DNA of 64,000 bases, from assembly GCF_023278565.1 (NCBI RefSeq), contig NC_064678.1, positions 6,696,001-6,760,000 on the forward strand, written 5' to 3'. This stretch comes from Colletotrichum lupini (taxonomy: Eukaryota; Ascomycota; Sordariomycetes; Glomerellales; Glomerellaceae). The notes below the pieces were generated by a model. It did not search any database. It was not told the origin of the DNA and worked only from the letters and a program-made list of their open reading frames with translations. Of this stretch, positions 47,100-57,943 are shown piece after piece; positions within the stretch are counted from its first letter, which is position 1, and each line of letters begins with the position of its first letter. The position numbers and the translations under genes were made by a program.

Positions 47100-48378
47100 A
47101 TGCGTGCGCTTGCTGTTGTAACGTCTGCTCTGTTGGCCACATATGTCTCAGCACAGCAAGGGGCAGTCTGCTTCGATGACTTGGACTGTTTGCTCTCAGT
47201 AAGAAACCTCTAAGGAACCAATCAAGATCAGTATGTTGACTGGCTTCATGGAGGGAGGACAAAATGCCAAATGCGTGAGGGCACAGGCTGGCGGTATCAC
47301 AGGGTGAGTACTTTAGGATTACAGTCTGTCCACGTCCCACGACAAAACAAGACGTCAAGGCATGCACTACATTTGTATTAGGACATTAAACTTACCTGGC
47401 TCTAGGAATTGCGCTGGTGGTAAGGCTGCCGGAGCCGCTGGCGCCGCAGCGGGAGCGGGAGCGGGAGCTGCCCAGCCTGCTGGCCAGCAAGCCGCTGCCG
47501 CCGACCCCATCGGCTCTTTGTTGGGAGGGCTTACGGGTAAGAAAGCTACAGGAAAGACTACTGGCGGTGCTGTAGCACCGGCAAAGGCGAAAACTGCCAA
47601 GAAAGCAAAAGCTCCAGCATTAGGGGCTCGGCAAGCTGCTGCTCCCGCAGCATCTGCGGCTCCTACCGCCGACCCTATTGGAGCCGTGCTCGGAACGGCA
47701 GCAGGCCTGCTGAAAGGAAAGGGAGGTCAACCGGCTGGCGCTGCTGCCCCGGCTGGGTCTCAAGCCGCTGACCCGATCGGGCAAGTCTTGGGAACCGCCG
47801 CCGGAGTTCTCAAGGGTAAAGGAGCCCCTGCAGCCGGAGCTGCCGCTCCCGCAGGACAACAGGCAAACCCCCTTAACGCCGTACTTGGAGCTGCAGCAGG
47901 AGTATTGAAAGGAAAAGGAGGCGCTCAGCCAGCTGCTGCAGCTCCCGCAGCAGGCGCGGCAGCTCCTCCGGCAGCCGCAGCTCCCGCAGCACCCGCTCCA
48001 TCGAAACCGGCATCTGCGGCTCCGGCCCCGCCAGCAGCTTCTAAGCCCGCTGGTTCCACTCCCGCCGCTCCTCCAGCTGCCGCCCCGCCTGCCGGAGGAA
48101 AGCCGAACTCTGCACCCGCCCCACCCGCTGCAGCTCCGGCAGCTCCAGCCGCTGGGAAGCCCGCCCCTCCGCCCGCCGCAGCTCCCGCGGCCCCAGCTGC
48201 AAGCAAACCCGCCCCTCCACCTGCTGCAGCCCCCCCAAAGACTCCAGCTGAGGGAAAACCGGCCAAGCCTCCTGCTGTTGCTCCTCCGCCAGCCCCTGCC
48301 GGTGGAAAGCCAGTTCCAGCTGCTCCCGCCGCGCCGGCAGCACCTGCAGGCAAGCTTATTCGCCGCGACAAGTTCTAG
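47100..48378 (+). CDS. secreted Ala/Pro-rich tandem-repeat protein
   Basis: Three exons (47100-47198, 47254-47303, 47406-48378) give 373 residues. A signal peptide (MRALAVVTSALLATYVSA, cleavage near residue 18) leads to a short Cys-bearing head with four cysteines ('CFDDLDC', 'NAKCVR', 'GNCAGG') assembled across both introns. Three tandem ~33-residue units follow, each built around 'ADPIGxVLGTAAGxLKGKG' and ending in an Ala/Pro linker, preceded by a diverged copy. The last ~150 residues are Pro/Ala repeats spaced by S/G-K-P. The C-terminus is 'KLIRRDKF', with a dibasic site. No known domain is seen. Alanine-proline-lysine proteins of this kind are usually wall-associated or secreted; an effector or adhesive role is possible but unproven. 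Long frames on the other strand are shadows of the GC-rich repeats. Confidence 0.8.
47635..47960 (+). repeat. tandem ~33-residue coding repeats
   Basis: Three consecutive units inside the secreted protein share 'ADPIG/NPLN', 'VLGTAAG', 'LLKGKGG/VLKGKG' and 'AAAPAG'. They differ by many synonymous changes, so the duplication is not recent. Confidence 0.8.
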
Positions 48379-49235
48379 AGTCAGCGGCAACTTTATTTGG
48401 AATTTGGAGCACGTCTTTCTTTCTTTTACCCCACTGTTTGACTTATACACACTGGTGTGAGAAAGCAAATAGCGCGGGAACTGCCAGCAAAACTAGGTAG
48501 ACTACAATACATGGCCTGTAATGGGCATTGAACTTGGCAAAAAGAGGCCACATACTTGCGGTATCTCGAACATTTTGCGCAAAATCAGGGCCCCTCAAAA
48601 TGTAACATCAAGTCATCTCACAATCTCGAATTTCTAAGCCCACTTGTATTGCACGGGGTCGAATCTCTTTCTCTTTCAAATTGTGATATCAAGCAACGTC
48701 TTAAGCGTAAGCCCACCACACAATTGAATTCTTTTGGTTCGGAATCTTGAGAAATTCTCATTCGATTTTGAAAACATCGCATTGAGCCCCTCCCTCCCCC
48801 TCCCTTGTAGCAAGCGAATCGTCACATGATATCGTCAGTTCCGAGTAGACTCAACTGAGGTGTGCAGCGTGTAACAATGCGTTCTCGTTTCCTCATTACG
48901 TAGTCTAAAGTTTGTACGGCATGAAGAGGAGTCTCCTTTTAGCCTGTCTAAGGATTTAACAAGTATTGTGTTTCATTCCTGAAAACCAGACGCAATCGGA
49001 CGATAGACATCGCAACGACGATATAGCAAAGTCATCACAGTATTAATCTAATCGTTCTCATTCAAGCAACCTTCTGCAGAACAAATAGATTATCTGCGTC
49101 GTGGCCAAATCTGAAACATCTGTAATGACAAGCAGACTTGAGGATCTCATTGAGAAACACGACAGACCGAGGAAATACTCAGACAGTAACCGCATATTTG
49201 GAAATTCTTTTTTTCCTTGGAGCCACCGTCAGTGG
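48379..49235. other. convergent 3' spacer
   Basis: 857 bp between the secreted-protein gene and the convergent P450 gene. AT-richer than its neighbours; I see no gene. Confidence 0.5.
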
Positions 49236-50991
49236 TCATGCCCTTTCCGTTACTTGAACCCACATATCCGAAATCACGAATAGCCCCATGCAATTCTTTG
49301 CCCGCCATGGACGCGCAGGATCATTCGACGCTAGTTCGAAATTTCGCAACAACTTGACAAAGTCAATACTGTAACTTCACAGCCGAAAGAACAACGACGT
49401 GCTCCAGAGTCTGCAACGCACCTCGAAAATAGTTTTAGAAAGTTCCATCTGAGCCACGGGCCTCCCGAGACACATGAACTTACCGTGACCAAAAATCAGG
49501 TCATTAGTTTGGATCATTGATGCGAGCTTGTCCGGATCTGTCTCAAACCATCTCTCTGGTCGGAATGCCTTAGAGTCGACGCCGTATGTTACTTGACTTC
49601 GATGCATGGCATACCCAGAATAGCCCACACAAACACCACCAGGTAAAAGATAAGTTTCCCCTTTCACTTCAATAGCATCACCTCCAGGGGGAACATCTCG
49701 AGAAAAGATATTGAGAACCGGCGGTCGGATCCTCAGAGACTCTCGGATGACTGCTTGCAGGTACGGCAGCTTCTTCGCTTGGCCAAGAGTTATAATCCCC
49801 TCGCCGAGTTTTGGGGCATTCCCAGCACGTACTGCCTCGTCAATCTCATGCTGTAGTTTGGCATAAACCCTGGGATTGGTCATGATTTGCAAGAGTGTCC
49901 CTCGTATGGCAGCTGCGGTCGTATCCGATCCGGCGATAATCTGCTCCAGTGCCTCAGTCTTCAGCTCATCGCCATTTAGCCCATGGCGTATGAATGATGC
50001 AAGCATGTCCGACCTTTCGTCCGTTGGCTTTTCAGTGCGTTCGTCAACATAGCGGAAGCATGCTGCGATCATTTTACCAAAACCGTTCTTGTCAGTAGGT
50101 GATGGAGCTATGAATTTGCCAATGATAGGTGACTGAGCCATCCAGCTAATGCCGATAGCACAAGCCACACTAATAGCAGACAAGCCCTCCTCGGTAGACT
50201 TCAGGTAGTCATCCACATCACTATCAGTCCGCAGCATGCCGAACGCTTTCCCGAGCCCGACAGAACTGATTACATCGAGAGTAAAGTACTGTATCTTTTT
50301 GGCCAAATCCACTGGTGTGACTTTGCTGTCAGTTGAAAGATATTTGGATCTCATGAGCCCGAGAAGCTCCTCAAGGCGTTGATCAATCGTAGGTTCGAGG
50401 TCTAGATTCTCTCTGCCGGAGTACTGGTTACCAAGGATCAGATTAGCCGTGCTGTTTGGCCAGAAAACTGTGACTACTCATGATATCATACCCCCGGCGC
50501 CATTTGCTTCCTTCTCTTTTCGTGTTTCTCATTGTCCGTTTGAGAGAATACGTTGTCACGCTGGTACTCAATTCGACAAGCGTGATAATACCAATCGGAG
50601 CGCTTGTATCCAGGATGTCTATTGACATGGGCCCAAACTTCAGGAGATGAGGTCACTAAAATTCCCGGAGCGATGCGGGCAATGAGACCTTTGAGAGAGT
50701 TAGCTTCCAGGAAGTGATGTGCATTATCAATGTTTATGCGATCGTCAGTCAATAGGTGAGCTGGAAGCAGTTGTGCTTACCATATCTTTCATTTATATCG
50801 GCGTACCACTCGTGGCAATTGGGGCTAATGATTGCCTTGCTGTGAGGCCAGTGTGTGAGGCCACTCCACCAAGGACCGCCAAGATGTCGAAGTCTGACAT
50901 AAAGCGCGGCCCTCCGGACGACGCACCAGCAAAGCAAGGAGGCAAGAGCTGGCGCGGCAGCTTTGCCAAGGAGAGTGCCGAAGATACCCAT
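49236..50991 (-). CDS. cytochrome P450, pisatin-demethylase-like
   Basis: Four exons (50781-50991, 50492-50688, 49422-50423, 49236-49352) give 508 residues, the normal length. The N-terminal hydrophobic stretch ('LLGKAAAPALASLLCWCVV') is an ER anchor, followed by 'NERYGLIARIAPGILVTS' (across intron 1) and 'DNVFSQTDNEKHEKRRKQM' (C-helix). The I-helix is 'AGSDTTAAAIR', the K-helix ExxR is 'ESLRIRPP', and the haem loop is 'FGHGKFMCLGR' with Cys454. The last exon, missed by simple ORF reading, restores the standard ending ('LLRNFELASNDPARPWRAKN ... DMWVQVTERA'). All catalytic elements are present, so it should be functional. The sequence style resembles pisatin demethylase and other detoxification or pathway P450s; this subgroup call is from memory. 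Substrate unknown. Confidence 0.93.
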
Positions 50992-52932
50992 CGCGATTTC
51001 CAGAAGATTGCTGATGAGTTGGGCCAAACGTACAATGCAGTCAAAGTTATACTCATGACAAAAGTAAAGAATGTTGTATCCCCGCACTTTGGGAAACAGA
51101 GGCAATATGTTGGATTGCCAAAAATGCTTTCCAACGCCCCAATCACACCCTGGACATATCCAAGCAACCCACCTCCAACGCCTTGCCCTCTTGCCATTGG
51201 ATCGCTTGCATGCAGATGATGCATTAGTAAAACTAGAAATAGATCTATGGCACGTCGTTGGAAATTTTCCCCCTCGCTCTTAAGAAATGCTGCCGGGAAA
51301 CCGCGCGCTACTTATTCAACCTGCCAACTCGTTCTTGAATAGTAAAGATAAAATTTTAATTTCCCGAGCAGCGGTAAGTTTGCACTATCTACAATAAGCC
51401 AAAGAGGGCCGTATGTTGACTGTTGAGACACTAATGAAAGCTGCTGATAATGCAAATATTCAGAAAAGATTACATACATCTCTTATAAATTATGAATGAG
51501 AACTTGGGACTTGAAAGGAGTTCGAAAGGTAACATGTAAAGTGGGTAGAGATAGCCAAGGGCTGATTGCCCAGATGAGGGAGCTGAAGAATCTTACAAGC
51601 AGTCAAAGCTATTTAAGGGGGAAAAGAAAGAAAGAAATCAGTAATAAGATCTTCTAACATGGCTGATTTCGATTTGGTGTAATGAGATTCTATATGAGTG
51701 ACTAGCACTCAAATAACTAATAATAGAACTAAGTTAAAGGAAGGATGATGATTATTGATTGCTTGGTATGTGAGTAGGAATCATCCCCCAAAGTCCAATT
51801 GCTAATGTGTGGGCGATGGTGCGACTATGGCAAGGCTTCCGCCGAAATTTAGGCTTTCTATGCAATTCTTCCGTCTTTACTGTTATTTCAGTAAAGTGTA
51901 AACTATTGTTATTTATTTCACCCACTATGTCCATGTGAATAAGATGTCGTAAGACGATCGTCATACATCAGCTAAGTGTAAAAATACTCTCAGTACTTAG
52001 GTGAACTAGAGGGACCAGGACATTTGCTGATATGGATAGTAAGTGAACGTAGATTTGAGCATATTAAACTAGCCAGGAAGAAGTAATGAAATCACACCCT
52101 AGATCGTTCTTTAATCCGTCATTATGAACTTTCGCCCAGCAAAGCTCAATGACGTCCCACAAGTACATATTGCGGACAGCGGATAGTTTGGGGCGTTCAT
52201 GCCTTTGCAAAGGTATCGATGGAGTGGACAAAGTCCCATGAAGTTGCTCAATGGTTGGAGAAAGGGCAAGGGGGAGAGGGTTAACACGACTACTAGTGGT
52301 ATCATAATGATTGTGACTCTGGAGCATAACTGCTATTACATATTGCGCGAACAGATGATTTTGCCACCGAGGCACGATATCCTACTGCCTGCCTTCTAAT
52401 CTTCAAATGAGAAACATTGATGAATTGACCACTTGGGCAACAGTGCAAGAGCATCTTTCTACCCATGAGAACCCATTTCAAAGTTGACAGATGAAGTACC
52501 CACCAAATTTAGTTATCTCGCGAACAACTACGCGCAACCTTCTGAATCAGTCCTGACTGCGAGGTGCAGTGTCATATTTGAACAGCACCAGGTAGAGGCG
52601 ATTCTCTCTCATATGCCAGCTTTTCACCGTGGTCAATGTTTTGGCTTCCCGCGCAGTGTCAAGTCTTAGCTGTGTTAGGTACAAAAGCATTTGAGTAATC
52701 AGAAGATGGAACATTGGGAGAAAGGGAATTGATCTACCTCACGGTCCTCACCGAGGTGATGGATGATTAGAGCCGAGCCATAGCTCGATCACCAAATGGT
52801 GGACGTAATGGGCCATAAGAGATAAGACGGCGGTCGGAAAACGATTGCAGCGGGCGGAATTCAGCGGGACTTAGCGGGAGGAACAATCGGCAGATCGAGA
52901 TACCCCCGGAGATGTGGGGACATAGGCGGTGC

Positions 52933-53668
52933 TCAACTCCCGGGATGTGGGCGGAGCAGCGCGGGGTTTTTCGAAGGATTTCCTCGCATCCGGGGTGGAA
53001 CAGACGTCAAATTAAGGAAGGTAACATCCTCGTTGGTCGGCAACGCCCGATACTCATAAATATAAGCTTGAATCGGCCAATCCCCATCGTAAGAAAGAAC
53101 AATGGTAGTCAACCGCCAAGGCTGCCAAGAGAGCCAAGAGCTGGCAGTGGGAACTGCAATGACCGCAATTGAGCCCAGCTTTACGCGTTGTCCGCCAATG
53201 ATTTGTTCACGATTGGCGTAAGAGGCAACTCGATCAACGGCATCTGCTAGGTTCAATCACACCGTTGCACAAGATACGAACGGGACTCAGGACTTGGTGC
53301 CTTTCTTGGCTACAGTCACCGTCTTGGCATTGCCTGTTAGATGGCAAAATCCGCAATTCATCTTGGCAACTCGAGATATGCCGCCCAACCGGCTTATCAC
53401 GCAAGGCCGTTTGGTCCTGTCGTCAATTTCAACGGTGTGCAACTGGACAAACTCAGCAGGTGGCTAACTTCTGAGCATGAATCAACATTCCAGTGATGGA
53501 GCCACATTCGAGACCACTAGCCAAAAGAGCGTTGAACAGTCCCCAGTTGACGTACGACGAGCCTGGCCATGATGTTGCTAGACTTTCGGTCTCTTCCATT
53601 TGAGGAAGGTTGAAGTCGAGATACTCAGGCGCTCGTGATATGAACCTTGGGAAGGTATGTGAACTCAA
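52933..53668 (-). pseudogene. possible broken gene (frame-shifted coding-like blocks)
   Basis: Reading leftward, three protein-like blocks follow each other in different frames: one at about 53650-53453 ('YVNWGLFNALLASGLECGS'), one at about 53460-53290 ('RLGGISRVAKMNCGFCHLTG'), and one at 53256-52933 ('LADAVDRVASYANREQIIGG' through 'IVLSYDGDWPIQAYIYEYR'). I found no GT-AG introns that join all three in frame, and there is no clear ATG at the 5' end. It may be a decayed gene or one with splicing I cannot resolve. No family recognised. It would be head-to-head with the M43 protease, whose TATA box lies just beyond its 5' end. Confidence 0.25.
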
Positions 53669-53694
53669 CAGCAGACAGTAGAAGGCAAAGAACT

Positions 53695-53702
53695 TATATA
53701 AA
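53695..53702 (+). promoter_or_regulatory. TATA box of the M43 protease gene
   Basis: TATATAAA, 92 bp before the ATG at 53794. Confidence 0.6.
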
Positions 53703-53793
53703 GTGTCGAAACATCAGCCATCAAGGTGTTCTTTCATCCTCATCCCACCCCAGCCAAGCCAACTCCAGTCAGGTGTCCGGTCTCTTTTTCAAT

Positions 53794-54736
53794 ATGCAGT
53801 TCAAGACTCTCTTCGTCTCCGCCCTTGCGGCCGCCTCCACTGCTCTTGCCCAGCGTTCCTGCGGCACCCCTTCCCCCACGGAAGAGCAGATCGAGGTTGC
53901 CCAGCGCCTTCAGCTCAAGGAGGACAACGCTCGCGTCGAGGGTAACGCTACTCGCCTTGCTCCCATAACGGTCAATGTCTACTGGCACGTCATTGCCACT
54001 TCCAACTCGGTCAGCGGTGGTTACCTTACCCAGGCCACCCTAAACGCTCAGTTGGATGTCCTCAACGAGGCTTACGCTCCTCACGATGTCTCTTTCGCCC
54101 AGGCCGGTGTCGACTGGACCATCAACAGCCAGTGGGCTTCCGACAGCGCCGAGCTCGCCATGAAGAGATCGCTCCGCAAGGGCACCTACGCCGATCTGAA
54201 CGTCTACTTCCTCCCCGGTACCCCCTACCTCGGATATGCCTACTTCCCCCAGACTGTCACCACCGGTTCCTCTGCTTTCTACTACGACGGTGTTGTCATC
54301 CGCTCTACTTCTGTCCCCGGCGGCAGCCTGCCCCAGTACAACCTTGGCCACACTGCCACCCACGAGGTTGGCCACTGGCTTGGACGTAAGCTTTTCCAAC
54401 TCTAGCAGATATTGAATGAAGCTGACTTCCCGATTAGTCTACCACACCTTCGAGGGATACCAGTGCGGCGGTAACGGTGACTACGTCTCTGATACCCCCT
54501 TCGAGGCTGAGGAGGCCTACAACTGTGAGATTGGCCGTGACACCTGCCCCACTCTGGCTGGCACCGACCCTGTCACCAACTACATGGACTACTCTGACGA
54601 GTAAGCTTCTATCTATACGATCGATGATGAACCCCCATGCTGACTACTACATAGTGACTGCTTCACCCACTTCACGGATGGCCAGGAGACTCGCATGCAC
54701 AGCTACTGGGACACCTACCGCGCTTCTTACCAGTAA
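53794..54736 (+). CDS. secreted M43 (pappalysin-type) metalloprotease
   Basis: Three exons (53794-54385, 54438-54600, 54655-54736) give 278 residues, typical of fungal Mep1-like enzymes. A signal peptide ([19 protein letters not shown]) precedes a short pro-region. The extended zinc motif H-E-x2-H-x2-G-x2-H (His190, Glu191, His194, His200) is completed only across intron 1: 'HEVGHWLG' ends exon 1 and 'LYH' opens exon 2. The Met-turn is 'NYMDYSDD', itself joined over intron 2, and the Cys residues of the catalytic domain are kept. It should be an active extracellular zinc endopeptidase. Known relatives degrade surface or host proteins in some fungi; the target here is unknown. Codon use is strongly C-ending, unlike the AT-rich surroundings, suggesting high expression. 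Confidence 0.95.
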
Positions 54737-55253
54737 ATGGTTAAGTCGGTAATGTCAAGCCACTGATGCAGCTAGCATCATTGTTGCGTCTCGAGTCGAA
54801 AACATCAGCTTGGCCAGATCAATCGATGTCAAGGGAAGACTCCGCCAACGTGATACCGGTCGTCGGATAAGAATCAACTGGGAGAAGAAGATGAGGTGCA
54901 ATTCCAGTACATACTTTACTACTTAAAATCAAGTGTATATCCATTACGAACTCTGTCAGAAGCAAAGTTTACCTTGCCAAGTGAACGCCCTGCCTAGGTG
55001 TGTTGCCTGTAAACACGTGCAAGTTCAGAAGGACGGTATTACCCACTTTGGAACGCCCAGTTCAGATTCTAATTGCCTTGTTCCACCCCGAGTTCTCTCA
55101 TTGAGTTGAATATTTCATCAGCATACCCCCTCTGTTCCTGAGCCCGCTCCCTGTTACCCGCCTCACGAGACCAGTAGGCCATCATGCGCCGGATCTGTAA
55201 GGCCCTTGTTTGGCAATCCCGACCGCCGTTTCGCAGCTTCTCGGCGAGAGGAG
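54737..55253. other. convergent 3' spacer
   Basis: 517 bp between the protease and the convergent Clr5-domain gene. Nothing recognised. Confidence 0.5.
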
Positions 55254-56665
55254 TTAGACAACCATGCTAGAGGTCAATGTTTCCCTTCTTGTCAATCCTC
55301 GCCAGTAGCTTGGAGGCAAGCACGAAACCATATGTCCCCCCCCCCCCCCAACCCCCCATTGTGGAATAGGCCCCAGTTCCTCAGATCTCTGACAAAGGTC
55401 AGAAGCCAGCTGATATGTCAAGGTGATATTATGCCCATGATAGTACGCAACGTACATGTACTCAGTCAGAAAGAAAATTGTACGCTCATCAGAAGACCCA
55501 AAATCAGTTCCGGAGCGGGCCACGAGGGTCCCGTAATTCGGCAATACATGATCAGCAAGCGCTGCGGGCCAGTATCTCAAAAATCGAGCGACCATGATGA
55601 GAACCACTGGATGCGATCCGCCGGGTAGCTTCGGAAATGAGTCCGTGCAGAACCCAAAGACCCGTTCATTAGCTAGCTTCATTCTATCGAGCGAGAAGAC
55701 GCGTAACGAGTTGAGACAGTCTACCATCATACTGGATCCTTTGCGAATGATGAAGAGTCCTGCTAAGCTGGAAATTACATGGCGGACCAGGTGATTGTTT
55801 CGAGGTCTAAGACGTGTGGATGGAATGCCCACTTTCTTATTCTCGATACGGTATGAAATTCCTCGCAAGTATAGTATAATCCTCCATAGGTAGATCAACA
55901 TCCAGGGATCCTCCTGTTGTGCAAGCTGGTAGATGCTTTTGAGAATGTTCAGAAGAGTTATTTGGCACTTCTTCTGTGTGCCATTTCCCTGACTGATCAA
56001 AGTTGAGGCGCCATGGCATTGATCGGCAATCGCTTTCCATTCTGTCGAGTTGTCCTCATGACCCTGTGGGGGCGTCAAACCAAATGAGTTCACTTTCCAT
56101 CCAGATGAAGTCTCTCCTGGACGGCTCTGATCGAAGAGGCCCATGAGATAGTTTCCTATCGAATAGAGCATGCAGGCCAAAGCTTTCAGCTCTGCAGTTG
56201 GCCAGTCCAGCACCAGATCATGCGTACGCCATGAGAATGCGGCCCCCGATTGGTAATCTGCTAGTATCCGGGGCTTTGCCCCAGCACATCGTCGTCGCTT
56301 GACGAGTGGCGTATTCAGACCGTCCATGCGACTTTGAGATTGACTCGATGATTCATGATTGAAAATATGCCATTCCTTGAGCTTTTTCTTGTACATGGAG
56401 TTTCTACAGTCACAAATAAAAATGAGTCAACAACTCTGAATAGATGGAGGAGATTGATCGACGAAGCGTCGAAGCCGAACACCACATGCATACACCCCTC
56501 AACCATACTCAACGGCCAGTTTCCAAGAATATAAAGAGAAATGATGATCTCTATTTTTGCATCCCACTCTGCAATGGTATACTTGGGTTGCTTGGTCACT
56601 TGAGGCTTGCTCCTCGTGCGCGTGACAGCGGACATCGCCTGTTCGTCGTGTGCATTTAGCGACAT
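55254..56665 (-). CDS. Clr5-domain protein
   Basis: Two exons (56463-56665, 55254-56403; 59-bp intron with GTCGAT donor) give 450 residues. The N-terminal Clr5-type domain (residues about 30-80) reads 'YTIAEWDAKIEIIISLYILG', 'MHVVFGFDAS' and, across the intron, 'NSMYKKKLKEWHIF', matching the fungal pattern W..K..I..LY ... GF.AS...Y...L..W. This domain was first described in the fission yeast silencing factor Clr5; most fungal carriers are uncharacterised. The remainder is helical without a further recognised domain. Near the C-terminus the frame runs through a 14-base C tract (top strand 55336-55349), giving a Gly run, so the final ~30 residues are insecure. Domain call fairly sure. Confidence 0.78.
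55336..55349. repeat. 14-base C homopolymer in a coding frame
   Basis: An uninterrupted C14 followed by AA and C6, lying inside the Clr5-domain reading frame close to its 3' end. Length changes or base-calling errors would alter the C-terminus. Confidence 0.85.
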
Positions 56666-57508
56666 GTTAAGCTACGTAGAAGTGAGCCGATGATTATGGG
56701 AGAAGGTGAATTTCAATGAAAGGCTTCTTGCCCGGAATTTTGTAGCCTCGCAGCAAGGATAGATGACGGAAGAAAGAGAGTTGAAGGCATCCCCCGATGG
56801 ATAGCGGGAAGAGGGGAAGGCGGGCGTCGTAATCGTTAATAGGATGGCAGGCAAATATGTTGGCGTGGAAAGGCACCAACGTCATCGTATCTAGCGCTGC
56901 ATGCGTTTGACTGATCACTGTATCGAGGCCATGAGGAAATACCCCGTAGCTAGCTGCGATGGGATTGCGTGAAAAGCTCCAGGCTCCTCACAAATTGAAA
57001 TATGACACACAGCTAAGAACTTAACTCCGCAATTAGTCCACCTTGCATTAAAATTCCTCACAGAGCGATTGGCTAACCTTGCATTAAAGTGCCTTGCAGG
57101 GTGATTGGCTTAGAAATTGGTTGTGTTTGTGACAAGCCGCATTGTGGCACTTTCTTACGACCTAATGAGTGCTCGAAGCCGATCATCTGGGGATAGATAG
57201 CGTAGTACAATAGTAATTAGGTGACAGATGGCTCCACGCTGTGTTACCCGAGTCGAAAGTGCTCCTGAGCTTTGAAATAGTGTGTCTGAGGGAGGAACAC
57301 GTTTGGATACCTTAGCGGAGGAGGGACTATTCCAAAACATGAGGAAGTATATGGGTATAAGTAGGCGCGATGTTCTCGAGAGAGGGAGAGCAGCCCTTTT
57401 CCTGGTCTGCAACGATTCTTCCATCAAACAACTTCCGAGATACTCTTTGATATTGATGGGCCGCCCAAGGTCTGGCAACTCCATTCTTATACAGTCAGAG
57501 CTGAGTGC
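56666..57508. other. divergent spacer with a tandem duplication
   Basis: 843 bp. It contains the 36-bp tandem duplication at 57040-57111; the frames at 57155-57541 (-) and 57282-57593 (+) overlap each other and show no domain. Confidence 0.45.
57040..57111. repeat. 36-bp tandem duplication with ATTGG boxes
   Basis: Two adjacent copies (57040-57075 and 57076-57111) start ACCTTGCATTAAA and end GATTGGCT, with changes in the middle. Each holds ATTGG, the reverse complement of CCAAT. Confidence 0.75.
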
Positions 57509-57943
57509 ATGTTCGGTCCATGGTCCAATCCTTTTCAGCAACAGCGAAGCTTGGCCATCATGTATTGGAATCGGTCTGAATCTGATGTGCTAGCTACTGC
57601 CACCGATCTGACGACTTCTTTCGATAACATTGGCGACGATTTCAACCGTGAAGTCAATGCGTTATTCGACTTCATCAAAGTCGACATGAAGAAGTTCAAG
57701 AAGTCCTCTGAGGGATTTAAACGGGCATTGGGTAGGCCCCAGGCAGCAAGAGACCGAACCTTTGTGGTCGTTTGTGGTCAACGCGATGCAACTTGGCTCA
57801 ACAAGAAGTTGAAAAGCGAAGAAGCATCCTCTGAAATTCTGGAAAAAGAGATTCTGGATTGGTGAGTCGACTCAAATCCCCTTTCAATAGCTCGTGTTCG
57901 TCGCGTCTCCTTCAACAGGATTTCTGACCCTCTGTCACCATGA
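57509..57943 (+). CDS. hypothetical protein, upstream member of a touching pair
   Basis: The ATG at 57509 opens a frame of charged, helix-prone sequence ('TTSFDNIGDDFNREVNALFD', 'FIKVDMKKFKKSSEGFKRAL') with no recognised domain. A GTGAGT donor at 57862 and CAACAG acceptor at 57918 define a 57-bp intron; splicing gives 125 residues ending 'DWISDPLSP' at a TGA that overlaps the next ATG as ATGA. Unspliced, it ends two residues after 'EILD' at 57864-57866. No splice choice I tried fuses it in frame to the next reading frame, so either two genes lie back to back or one gene has suffered a frameshift. Confidence 0.45.

Larger units (their letters stand above)
50992..53793. other. AT-rich spacer with possible gene debris
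   Basis: 2.8 kb between two divergent genes. From about 51280 to 52450 it is AT-rich with no domain-bearing frame. From about 52830 to 52990 it becomes GC-rich with GGCGG/CGGGG motifs. Reverse-strand coding-like blocks at 52933-53668 are listed separately. Confidence 0.45.

Noticed and set aside
47620..48468. 282-codon Ser/Arg/Cys-rich frame on the minus strand
   Set aside because: It is the complement of the Ala/Pro repeats; the composition mirrors that repeat and no start or signal is convincing.
50719..51219. 166-codon plus-strand frame over the P450 5' end
   Set aside because: It is antisense to P450 exon 1, whose product continues perfectly into the rest of the P450.
51752..51964. Possible O-methyltransferase fragment ('VLRHLIHMDIVGEINNNS')
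   Set aside because: The resemblance to the winged-helix part of pathway methyltransferases is slight and no SAM-binding motif follows in any frame.
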